From: Comamonadaceae bacterium
GTDB taxonomy: Bacteria; Pseudomonadota; Gammaproteobacteria; Burkholderiales; Burkholderiaceae_C
Length of the DNA stretch: 39,389 bases
Assembly: GCA_947485165.1 (NCBI GenBank)
Contig: CANKRG010000016.1
Span: 1-39,389, forward strand
Direction: 5' to 3'
Shown in pieces: positions 32,261 to 39,389 of this stretch. Both the position numbers and the translations under genes were made by a program. Position 1 is the first letter of the stretch. Each line of letters begins with the position of its first letter. The notes beneath the pieces are model-generated. The model worked only from the letters and a program-made list of their open reading frames with translations, was not told the origin of the DNA and did not search any database.

Positions 32261-35200
32261 ATGTTTGTACACCTTCGCCAGCACACTGAATTTTCCGTCG
32301 TAGACGGTACCAACCGCATTCCTGATGTTGTGCAAGCTGCCGCAACAGATCAACAGCCTGCGCTGGCCATTACTGATTTAAACAATCTTTTTGGTACCGT
32401 CAAATTTTATAAAGCAGCCCGCAAATCAGGCGTCAAGCCTTTGATCGGGGCTGAGATCTTTTTAGAAGGCCTGAGTCAAGACGCTACCGCTTTGTCGCGC
32501 ATGTTGGTATTGGTTCAAAACAACCAAGGCTATTTGAATTTGTCTGAGTTGCTGACGCGCGCTTGGACCCAAAATATCGTTAAAGCACAAGCGGTTTGCA
32601 AGTTGGCCTGGCTGGCTGAATTGAATGCAGGTTTGATCGTGTTGAGTGGCGCGCAAGCTGGTGCAGTCGGGCAAACTTTGCTGCAGGGAGACCTTCAACG
32701 CGCCGGCGAGATTGCGATGCAATTGGCGACGATGTTTCCGCATCGGTTTTATATGGAGGTGCAACGCGCTGGCAGGGTTGATGATGAACAGCATGTTGCT
32801 GCTGCCGTACAGCTTGCAGCACGGTTGAAGCTGCCTGTGGTGGCAACGCACCCCGTGCAATTTACCGATATTGATGGCTACGAGGCGCACGAGGCGCGCG
32901 TGTGTATTTCTGATGGGGAAATTTTGGGTAACCAGCGCCGCGTACGCAAGTTCACCCGTGAGCAATATTTCAAATCAAGCGCGCAAATGCAGTCACTTTT
33001 TGTTGATTTACCGTCGGCATTGACTAACACTTTAGAAATTGCCAAACGATGCAACCTCACATTGGTACTTGGCAAGCCGCAATTACCTGTATTCCCAACG
33101 CCGAATGTTAACGGGCAGCAGTTGTCACCGGAAGAGTATTTTCGTTATTCTTGCCAAGAGGGTTTAGATGTCCGTTTGAAGCATTTGTACCCTGATGAAG
33201 CTGTCAGAGAGGCAAAAAAACCTACTTATTTGGCACGACTAGAGTTCGAAATCGGCACAATTTTGAAGATGGGGTTTCCAGGTTACTTTTTGATTGTGGG
33301 CGACTTCATCAATTGGGCTAAAAACAATGGCTGTCCCGTTGGTCCAGGACGTGGTTCTGGGGCGGGTTCCTTGGTCGCGTATGCCTTAAAGATTACCGAC
33401 CTTGACCCGCTGCAATACAATTTGTTGTTTGAGCGGTTTTTGAATCCTGAGCGGGTATCCATGCCCGACTTTGACATCGACTTTTGCCAAGCCAACCGTG
33501 ACCGTGTGATTGACTACGTCAAACTCAAATACGGCCGTGAAGCGGTCAGCCAAATTGTCACCTTCGGCACCATGGCTGCGCGTGCAGCGGTGCGAGATGT
33601 TGGCCGTGTGCTGGATATGAGCTACACCTTTTGCGATGGCATCAGCAAGCTGATTCCTAACAAGCCCGGGGTCAGCGTTACTTTGCAGTTGCCACCGCCC
33701 GGTCGCGCTAAAGACGACAAAATGGTCTACGCCACCGAGGCCGAACCGATCTTGGCTGAGCGCGAACGCAATGAAGACGAAGTTAAAACCCTGCTCGAAC
33801 TGGCTCGCAAACTTGAAGGCATGACGCGTAACGTGGGCATGCATGCCGGTGGCGTACTTATTGCGCCTGGCAAGCTCACAGACTTTTGTCCGCTCTACCA
33901 GCAACCTGGCAGCGACTCAGCGGTGAGTCAGTTCGATAAAAACGACGTCGAAGACATTGGCTTGGTGAAGTTCGACTTTTTGGGTTTAGCGACGCTGACG
34001 ATTTTGGAATTGGCGCGCGAATTCATCAGCAAAGGTCACGCCGGTCAGGAAAACTTTGCCTACGAAAACTTGCCGCTGGACGATGCGCGCGTCTACAAGC
34101 TTTTTACTGAAGGCAAAACCGAAGCCGTCTTCCAGTTTGAAAGTCGCGGCATGCAGGGCATGCTGAAAGACGCGAAGCCAACGCGCTTGGAAGATTTGAT
34201 TGCGCTGAATGCCTTGTACCGTCCGGGGCCCATGGATTTGATTCCTAGCTTTGTGGCGCGTAAGCATGGCCGCGAAGTGGTGGAATATCCGCACCCTATG
34301 GTTGCCGAGATGTTGTCTGAAACCTACGGCATCATGGTTTACCAAGAGCAGGTGATGCAAACCGCGCAGATATTGGGCGGCTATTCACTCGGTGGTGCAG
34401 ACATGCTGCGCCGCGCGATGGGTAAAAAAGATGCGGACGAAATGGCGCGTCATAGGCAAATTTTCCGCGAAGGTGCGTCTAAAAATGCCATCGATGAAGC
34501 CAAGGCCGATGAGATCTTCGATTTGATGGAAAAATTTGCGGGCTACGGTTTTAACAAATCGCACGCTGCTGCGTATTCATTGCTAGCGTACCACACGGCT
34601 TGGATCAAGGTGCATTACACCGCAGAGTTCTTCTGCGCCAATATGACGATTGAGATGGGTGACACGGACAAGCTGAAAATCTTGTACGAAGATGCGCAAC
34701 GCACCATTTTGGGCAAACCAGGCATCACGTTTGAACCGCCAGATGTGAACCGTGGTGTGTACCGCTTTGAGCCCGTTTCTGCCACCGTTATTCGTTACGG
34801 CCTAGGCGCTATCAAAGGCACGGGGCAGCAAGCGGTTGAGGCTATCATCGCCGCGCGGGAATCGGGCGGACTGTTCACCAGTTTGTTTGACTTTTGCGTA
34901 CGGGTAGAGCGCAGCAAAATCAACAAGCGCACGGTTGAAGCACTGATCAAAGCTGGCGCTTTCGACACCTTGCAACAAAATCGCGCAGCCATGCTCGATT
35001 CTGTTGAATTAGCGTTTGACTTTGCCAGTGCGGCAGAGGCCAATGCCAACCAAGGCGGCTTGTTTGACATGATGGGTGGCGACGATGCCGCGCATGGCTC
35101 CAGCACACAAGAGCCAGAACTCAGCGACGCAACGCCCTGGGGAGTGAAAGAGCGTCTAACACTTGAAAAAACCGCGATGGGGTTTTACTTCTCAGGCCAT

Positions 35201-35809
35201 TTGTTTGACGAAGTGTCGCGTGAAATCCGACAGTTTGTGAAACGCAAGATTGATGATTTGATTGATTCGCGCGAACCCCAATTGTTAGCCGGCATCGTCA
35301 GTGATTTTCGCGTCATCAATGGTCAGCGTGGCAAGATTGGTTTGTTCAAGCTAGACGACACCAGTGGTCAAATCGAAACGACGGTGGATGATGCCACGAT
35401 GCAGGCGAACCGCAATTTGTTCAAAGAAGACGAGTTGATCATCGTCATGGGCGTGATTCAAGCCGATCGATTCTCTGGCGGTAGCCCACGACTCAAAATC
35501 AACCAAGTGTGGGATTTACCAACAGCGCGTTGCCGCTTCGGCAAACATTTGAAAGTCGATATTGGCGATAAAACACCGGATATCAGCCGCCTGCTGCGCG
35601 AATTTCCGCCCATCAAAGTTCAAACCGAGCAGGGTGATTTGCAGCGCGGCATGGCGGTGCGGATGGCCGTTGCCCGATCAGCTGATTTAGGCGTGGTGAA
35701 TGCTGAAATTCAGCTGGGCGATGACGCTAAGTTTTACCCGAGTGATGCTGCGTTGGCCAGTTGGATGGCGCAATCTGGCATCTCTAAAACACATATTGTT
35801 TATGAGTAA
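32261..35809 (+). CDS. dnaE: DNA polymerase III alpha subunit
   Basis: The replicative polymerase's catalytic subunit, 1182 residues (E. coli DnaE is 1160). Domains in order: PHP domain (residues 1-~275, 'FVHLRQHTEFSVVDGTNRIP', 'ALAITDLNNLFGTVKFYKA'), palm with catalytic Asp405 and Asp407 in 'MPDFDIDFCQANRD' and 'GRGSGAGSLVAYAL', the middle/finger part with 'ALNALYRPGPMDLIPSFVAR', 'YQEQVMQTAQILGGYSLGGAD' and 'GYGFNKSHAAAYSLLAYHTA', then helix-hairpin-helix and OB-fold region ('LLAGIVSDFRVINGQRGKIG'). It synthesises both DNA strands with the beta clamp and epsilon exonuclease. The start ATG 32261 fits the family exactly. It converges on tolA, 46 bp apart, with a repeat copy between. Confidence 0.97.
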   Translation: MFVHLRQHTEFSVVDGTNRIPDVVQAAATDQQPALAITDLNNLFGTVKFYKAARKSGVKPLIGAEIFLEGLSQDATALSRMLVLVQNNQGYLNLSELLTRAWTQNIVKAQAVCKLAWLAELNAGLIVLSGAQAGAVGQTLLQGDLQRAGEIAMQLATMFPHRFYMEVQRAGRVDDEQHVAAAVQLAARLKLPVVATHPVQFTDIDGYEAHEARVCISDGEILGNQRRVRKFTREQYFKSSAQMQSLFVDLPSALTNTLEIAKRCNLTLVLGKPQLPVFPTPNVNGQQLSPEEYFRYSCQEGLDVRLKHLYPDEAVREAKKPTYLARLEFEIGTILKMGFPGYFLIVGDFINWAKNNGCPVGPGRGSGAGSLVAYALKITDLDPLQYNLLFERFLNPERVSMPDFDIDFCQANRDRVIDYVKLKYGREAVSQIVTFGTMAARAAVRDVGRVLDMSYTFCDGISKLIPNKPGVSVTLQLPPPGRAKDDKMVYATEAEPILAERERNEDEVKTLLELARKLEGMTRNVGMHAGGVLIAPGKLTDFCPLYQQPGSDSAVSQFDKNDVEDIGLVKFDFLGLATLTILELAREFISKGHAGQENFAYENLPLDDARVYKLFTEGKTEAVFQFESRGMQGMLKDAKPTRLEDLIALNALYRPGPMDLIPSFVARKHGREVVEYPHPMVAEMLSETYGIMVYQEQVMQTAQILGGYSLGGADMLRRAMGKKDADEMARHRQIFREGASKNAIDEAKADEIFDLMEKFAGYGFNKSHAAAYSLLAYHTAWIKVHYTAEFFCANMTIEMGDTDKLKILYEDAQRTILGKPGITFEPPDVNRGVYRFEPVSATVIRYGLGAIKGTGQQAVEAIIAARESGGLFTSLFDFCVRVERSKINKRTVEALIKAGAFDTLQQNRAAMLDSVELAFDFASAAEANANQGGLFDMMGGDDAAHGSSTQEPELSDATPWGVKERLTLEKTAMGFYFSGHLFDEVSREIRQFVKRKIDDLIDSREPQLLAGIVSDFRVINGQRGKIGLFKLDDTSGQIETTVDDATMQANRNLFKEDELIIVMGVIQADRFSGGSPRLKINQVWDLPTARCRFGKHLKVDIGDKTPDISRLLREFPPIKVQTEQGDLQRGMAVRMAVARSADLGVVNAEIQLGDDAKFYPSDAALASWMAQSGISKTHIVYE

Positions 35810-35816
35810 AATGGAC

Positions 35817-35861
35817 AGATAGTCGGCGTATTTATTGCCTAAGGCGCTATTGAATTTATAG
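35817..35861. repeat. 45 bp dispersed repeat at the tolA stop codon (orientation B)
   Basis: AGATAGTCGGCGTATTTATT...CTATTGAATTTATAG. Its last six bases overlap the end of tolA and supply the tolA TAA stop. Confidence 0.88.
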
Positions 35862-36788
35862 TAAGTCTTTGGGTTTGAAATACATCTCAATCGGTGATGG
35901 AACGCGTCCATCCGTATCTTTAGGCAATATTTCCGTCTTGTCTAAAGCGCGTAAGACGGCGTCATCCCAAGCTTTGTTGCCACTTGATTTGATGATTTTT
36001 CGTCCCGTAATTGTTCCATCTGGCGAGGTTCGAACCTCCACGCCAGCCTCAATATTGCCGGAAACCTCAGCCGTAAACACGATGTTGGGCTTGACCCTTG
36101 CGCTTACTCGTCCTGCGTAGCCCGCAGACGGCCCAGTGGATTGTTTTGCGGTGCCTGTGGCCGCTTCCCCGCCAGTTGCACCAGCTAAGCCAGCAATGCG
36201 CTTTAAATTCACATCTCGTGCAGCTTTTAATGAGGCTTCGTATTTGGCATCAGCAGCTTTTTTCACTTCAAGTTTTTTAGCCTCTAAAGCACGCTTTTTC
36301 TTGTCCATGGCTTCCAACCTAGCTTCTTCCGCCGCTTCCTCTTCAGCTTCTTTCTTTGCTAGTGCTTTGGCTTTTACTTTGATTTCTTCGGCTTTTATCT
36401 TCTCTAATTTCTTCTTTTCTTCTTTTTTCGCTTTTTCTATCGCTATCTGCGGGTCAATTTTGGGCTCTGATTCCGGTTCAACCACTTTTGCGGGTTTTGG
36501 TGGCGGGGGAGGTGGTTCCACTTTGGGCCCAGGCTTGGGTTCAATTTTCGGCTCCGGTTCCGGTTTAGGCTCAGACGTAGGCTCAACCAAAGCCGGCGCG
36601 GCTTGTTGCACGGTGGTTGACCACAGCTCAGCCTGCACGGGTGCGTTGGTAGATTCGTGTTTCCAGCTGACGCCCCAAGTGAGGGCGGCTATTAAAAACG
36701 CATGCGCCAAAACGGCCAAGCCAATAGCACGCCCGCGACCAGAAGTCGAAGGTGGTGTGAATTCGGGGCGATCAGAGGCTAATGACAT
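35856..36788 (-). CDS. tolA: Cell envelope integrity protein TolA
   Basis: 310 residues: one N-terminal inner-membrane helix (~22-42, 'AIGLAVLAHAFLIAALTWGV') with the TolQ/R-binding start, a Pro/Glu/Lys linker (~60-105, PKPEPEPKIEPKPG and a Pro run), a long charged Lys/Glu/Ala helix (~110-195), and the C-terminal TolA domain ('GYAGRVSARVKPNIVF', 'VEVRTSPDGTITGRKIIKSS', 'DGRVPSPIEMYFKPKD') that contacts TolB/Pal. TolA carries proton-driven force from TolQR to the outer membrane during division. It is the last gene of tolQRA; tolB and pal do not follow. The stop codon and last two residues lie in a 45 bp repeat copy. Confidence 0.92.
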   Translation of the reverse strand: MSLASDRPEFTPPSTSGRGRAIGLAVLAHAFLIAALTWGVSWKHESTNAPVQAELWSTTVQQAAPALVEPTSEPKPEPEPKIEPKPGPKVEPPPPPPKPAKVVEPESEPKIDPQIAIEKAKKEEKKKLEKIKAEEIKVKAKALAKKEAEEEAAEEARLEAMDKKKRALEAKKLEVKKAADAKYEASLKAARDVNLKRIAGLAGATGGEAATGTAKQSTGPSAGYAGRVSARVKPNIVFTAEVSGNIEAGVEVRTSPDGTITGRKIIKSSGNKAWDDAVLRALDKTEILPKDTDGRVPSPIEMYFKPKDLL

Positions 36789-36822
36789 GACGATTCAGAT
36801 AATCAAACTAAAGCAAACGGCT

Positions 36823-37251
36823 TCATTTTGCAAGCTGTACAGAAAGCCCCACGCGCTGAATGCCCGCACGTTGCAACTTGTCCATCACTTCAACGACAGA
36901 TTCATATTTGACCGCTTTGTCTGCGCTGATGACGACTGGTATTTTTGCATCATTATTTTGCGCTTTTTGCACCAAATTTGCTATATTATCAATAGCAATA
37001 CCTTTTTCAGATACAACGGTTGAGTCACTTTTTATCTCTAACGTACCACTCTTTGAAATCACCACTTGAATCACTTTATCTGCCTGTTTGTTGGCTTTAC
37101 CCGTCGTTGGCAAATCAATCACACTCGGTGAAATAAGCGGTGCTGTGACCATGAAAATAATCAACAAAACCAGCATCACATCGATGAAGGGCACCATGTT
37201 TATTTCATTGATGGTGCGTCGTCCGCGCCCGCGTGAAACAGTGGCTACCAT
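36823..37251 (-). CDS. tolR: Biopolymer transport / Tol-Pal protein TolR
   Basis: 142 residues of the ExbD/TolR family. The single membrane helix with its proton-conducting Asp is in 'INMVPFIDVMLVLLIIFMVT' (Asp24). The periplasmic domain includes 'VIDLPTTGKA' and 'IPVVISADKAVKYESVVEVM', ending 'AGIQRVGLSVQLAK'. With TolQ it forms the motor that energises TolA. It starts 3 bp after the tolQ stop codon, and tolA starts 34 bp after it. The operon context decides for TolR over ExbD. Residues ~76-91 are encoded by a repeat-like sequence, with no clear length change. Confidence 0.92.
   Translation of the reverse strand: MVATVSRGRGRRTINEINMVPFIDVMLVLLIIFMVTAPLISPSVIDLPTTGKANKQADKVIQVVISKSGTLEIKSDSTVVSEKGIAIDNIANLVQKAQNNDAKIPVVISADKAVKYESVVEVMDKLQRAGIQRVGLSVQLAK
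36980..37024. repeat. Degenerate 45 bp repeat-like sequence inside tolR (orientation A)
   Basis: GCTATATTATCAATAGCAAT...GATACAACGGTTGAG keeps the GCTAT-N6-ATAGC end and a decayed ATAC-N2-CGG end at the right distance. It encodes TolR residues ~76-91. This is the weakest of the set and could be chance in AT-rich coding sequence. Confidence 0.4.
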
Positions 37252-37254
37252 GGC

Positions 37255-37941
37255 TTAGTTCGCTACTTTCGCGCTCAAGTTGCGCTGCAAAATGTTGGAA
37301 AACTCTTCAATGAAGGTTTCTAATTTGATGGCAATGCGGTCAATATCATGCGCAAACCGGTTGTACGCTACCACCGCAGGTATCGCTGCAAACAGACCAA
37401 TGGCAGTGGCCACCAATGCCTCGGCAATACCTGGCGCAACTGTTGCAAGCGTCACCTGCGTCATCGCTGCCAAACCGGTGAATGAATGCATGATGCCCCA
37501 CACCGTGCCGAATAAACCGACATAGGGGGACACCGAGCCGACTGAGGCTAAGAACGACAAATTTGTTTCAATGGCATCCAGCTCGCGCTGAAAACTTGCC
37601 CGCATGGCCCGGCGTGCACCATCAAGCAGGGCGCTGTTGTCGTCAATACGGCGTTCACGGAGTTTTTGGTATTCGCGCATGCCACTGGCGAAAATGCGTT
37701 CCATCGGCCCAGCATTGGGGTCGTTTTTCTTGGCAGCACTGGCCAATTCATTCAAACTCGTGCCAGACCAAAAATCCGCCTCAAATTCTTCGTTCAATCG
37801 CTGCACGCGTTTCAATGCAAAGTATTTGCGAAATATGGCAGCCCAGCTGGCTACTGAAATGGTCATCAGCAGCGCGATAACCAGTTGAACCACGAAGCTG
37901 GCATGAAGGATGAGTTGCAGGATGGAGAGGTCTTGGTTCAT
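37255..37941 (-). CDS. tolQ: Tol-Pal motor protein TolQ
   Basis: 228 residues with three membrane helices: ~12-32 ('LHASFVVQLVIALLMTISVA'), ~130-150 and ~165-190 ('TLATVAPGIAEALVATAIGL'). 'SVGSVSPYVGLFGTVWGIMH' and 'VAPGIAEALVATAIGLFAAI' are the MotA/TolQ/ExbB signatures lining the proton path. It forms a pentamer around TolR. It is first of tolQ-tolR-tolA on the minus strand. No ybgC precedes it; upstream lie a 102 bp gap and an aminotransferase gene on the same strand. In the gap the phrase 'AAGTTG' recurs but no clear promoter or terminator was found. Confidence 0.94.
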   Translation of the reverse strand: MNQDLSILQLILHASFVVQLVIALLMTISVASWAAIFRKYFALKRVQRLNEEFEADFWSGTSLNELASAAKKNDPNAGPMERIFASGMREYQKLRERRIDDNSALLDGARRAMRASFQRELDAIETNLSFLASVGSVSPYVGLFGTVWGIMHSFTGLAAMTQVTLATVAPGIAEALVATAIGLFAAIPAVVAYNRFAHDIDRIAIKLETFIEEFSNILQRNLSAKVAN

Positions 37942-38043
37942 GTTTCAGTAGACATTGTGATTGTGAGGGTTGTTTTCTAGATTAGTTCAGCAAAGTACCC
38001 GTGACTAAGTTGCAAGTTGTAAGTTGAATATTAGATTGCAAAG

Positions 38044-39231
38044 TTATGCCAACATCACACGCAAACGTTCAATAGCTTGCTGCAGCTGTGGCAGCGAATT
38101 GGCAGTTGAAAATCGGATGAATCTAGCGGTTTCATACGTGCCAAAATCTCTGCCTGGTGTGACTGCCAAGTGCGCTTTGTGCATGATTTCATAGGCCAAG
38201 TCCCAGCTGTCTTTGATGCCTAGTTTGCTACATATTCTAGAGCAATCTGCCCAAGCATAAAAAGCGCCATCAGGCATAACCGGCACGTCGAACCCAAGCT
38301 GCTGCAGAGCGGGAATGAAGTAATCGCGCCGTGCTTTGAATTCGGCTCTGCGCTTTTCGTATTCGGCAATAGAGGCATCTTCAAAACAGGCCAGTGCGGC
38401 ATGCTGCGTGACGGTGCTTGGGCAAATAAACAAGTTTTGCGCAATCCGTTCAATCACCGGTGCCAAAACTTCAGGCACGACCAACCAGCCCAGCCGCCAG
38501 CCTGTCATATTGAAGTATTTTGAGAAGCTGTTGATGCTGATGACCTGGTCATCCAAGGCCAGTGCAGTTTGACCATAAGTGTCGTCATGACTCAGACCAA
38601 GGTAGATTTCGTCAATCAGCGTGATGCCACCTTGCATTTGCACAAAGCTGTGTATGCGGCGCATTTCGTTCGGGTGAATCGATGTACCTGTCGGGTTGGA
38701 TGGCGATGCCAACAAAACGCCGCGTGTTTTGCCATGCTGCCAAGCCGCTTCAACCTTGGCGGCACTCAACTGAAAACGCTCCGCAGCAGTGGTCGGAATC
38801 ATGACAGGCACGCCATCTGCCGCGCTGACGAACTGGCGGTTGCAAGGGTAGCTGGGGTCTGGCATCAAGATTTCGTCACCCGAATTGATGAGAGCCAAGC
38901 ATGCCAGTTGTAAAGCGGCAGACGCGCCAGCGGTCAAAATAATTCGGCTAGCGGGAACATCGACATTAAAACGCTGCTTATACCAATGGCTGATACGTTC
39001 GCGCAACTCAGGCATGCCGCTGGCTTGTGTGTATTGGGTGTTGCCGGCTTTTACAGCGTCAATAGCCGCCTCTTGCACCAGCGGAGGTGCGGTGAAGTCT
39101 GGCTCACCCACATTCAAGTAGAGCATGGGGCGCTCGGTATTGAGCAGCTTATCGCCCAACAATCGCGCGGACTTGGCCACTTCCATCACATAAAAAGGCT
39201 CAATGCGCTGGGCGCGATTTGAAATTTGCAT
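38044..39231 (-). CDS. Pyridoxal-phosphate aminotransferase, class I/II
   Basis: A 395-residue fold-type I aminotransferase. Motifs: 'YLNVGEPDFTAPPLVQEAAI' (substrate side), 'YTQASGMPELRERI', 'LTAGASAALQLACLAL' (PLP phosphate), 'SPSNPTGTSI', 'LIDEIYLGL' (PLP Asp), the PLP Lys in 'SINSFSKYFNMTGWRLGW', and the substrate Arg in 'ARFIRFSTA'. It moves an amino group between an amino acid and a keto acid, probably with glutamate; the specific substrate (aspartate, alanine or aromatic type) is not clear. It begins 41 bp after the nusB stop on the same strand, so it may be transcribed with nusB. Cytoplasmic. Confidence 0.92.
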   Translation of the reverse strand: MQISNRAQRIEPFYVMEVAKSARLLGDKLLNTERPMLYLNVGEPDFTAPPLVQEAAIDAVKAGNTQYTQASGMPELRERISHWYKQRFNVDVPASRIILTAGASAALQLACLALINSGDEILMPDPSYPCNRQFVSAADGVPVMIPTTAAERFQLSAAKVEAAWQHGKTRGVLLASPSNPTGTSIHPNEMRRIHSFVQMQGGITLIDEIYLGLSHDDTYGQTALALDDQVISINSFSKYFNMTGWRLGWLVVPEVLAPVIERIAQNLFICPSTVTQHAALACFEDASIAEYEKRRAEFKARRDYFIPALQQLGFDVPVMPDGAFYAWADCSRICSKLGIKDSWDLAYEIMHKAHLAVTPGRDFGTYETARFIRFSTANSLPQLQQAIERLRVMLA

Positions 39232-39272
39232 GCTGTACTGTTTTTTTATTTTTTAGAAAATTAATCCCAAAA

Positions 39273-39389
39273 TCAATCAGTGACCACGTTGACTTTACCG
39301 CTCGCAATATCTGCTTGAACTTCACGCGAGCGCAGCTCTGAAGCCAGCCCATTAAGCACACCATTGACATACTTGTGGCCATCCGTGCC
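39273..39389 (-). CDS. nusB: Transcription antitermination factor NusB, C-terminal part
   Basis: The last 38 codons of a gene that starts beyond the window. 'DGHKYVNGVLNGLASELR' matches the conserved C-terminal helix of NusB (E. coli has '(D/S)HKFVNGVLDK'), followed by a short tail 'SREVQADIASGKVNVVTD'. NusB binds boxA RNA with S10 (NusE) for rRNA antitermination. The frame runs open to the edge. Identified by this short match and by its common place before an aminotransferase gene in Burkholderiales. Confidence 0.8.
   Translation of the reverse strand, partial: GTDGHKYVNGVLNGLASELRSREVQADIASGKVNVVTD

Overview
The window looks like a chromosomal segment of a betaproteobacterium of the Burkholderiales, most likely a Comamonadaceae-type facultative organism. 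The evidence is the protein character (TolA, PpiD, MurB, phasin, an EarP/EF-P pair of the arginine-rhamnosylating type), the gene neighbourhoods (yajQ-murB-argG, uvrC-pgsA, hupB-tRNA-Val-ppiD, nusB-aminotransferase) and a dispersed ~45 bp repeat resembling one I recall from Comamonadaceae genomes. GC content is moderate. No phage, IS transposase, CRISPR array or rRNA was found. Species cannot be named from this sequence.  Layout: 1-5.6 kb holds housekeeping genes (tail of a Tas-like aldo/keto reductase, plsY, a GNAT remnant, yajQ, murB, argG, ppnP) and a glycine-zipper envelope protein. 5.9-12.9 kb holds a lipoprotein-type gamma-glutamyltransferase, a TSUP permease, an SDR/3-hydroxyacyl-CoA dehydrogenase, a periplasmic Fe(III)-binding protein and a patatin-like lipoprotein with a Fur-like box between them, then a phasin gene preceded by two PhaR-like operator repeats. 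13.1-15.3 kb is a three-gene plus-strand cluster (deacetylase family, hotdog thioesterase, nitroreductase). 15.3-19.6 kb is a five-gene minus-strand operon for a tungsten aldehyde oxidoreductase of the AorABC type: 16-Cys ferredoxin subunit, W-pterin subunit, FAD subunit, MoaD-like protein and a small conserved protein of unknown role. It is divergent from an ion transporter.  21.2-28.6 kb carries a 2-hydroxyacid dehydrogenase, rmuC, a LOG-family protein, efp with its rhamnosyltransferase gene earP, and uvrC. After an epimerase pseudogene come pgsA, hupB, tRNA-Val(UAC), ppiD and dnaE, then on the minus strand tolQ-tolR-tolA, a class I aminotransferase and the 3' end of nusB.  The most unusual signal is a 45-46 bp repeat present about twelve times in 39 kb. 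Several copies lie inside essential or conserved genes (murB, ggt, earP twice, probably aorC and tolR) without breaking the frame, and one supplies the stop codon of tolA. A second, unrelated 64 bp palindromic repeat is embedded in frame in uvrC. The genome therefore appears to tolerate repeat-encoded peptide inserts in core proteins.
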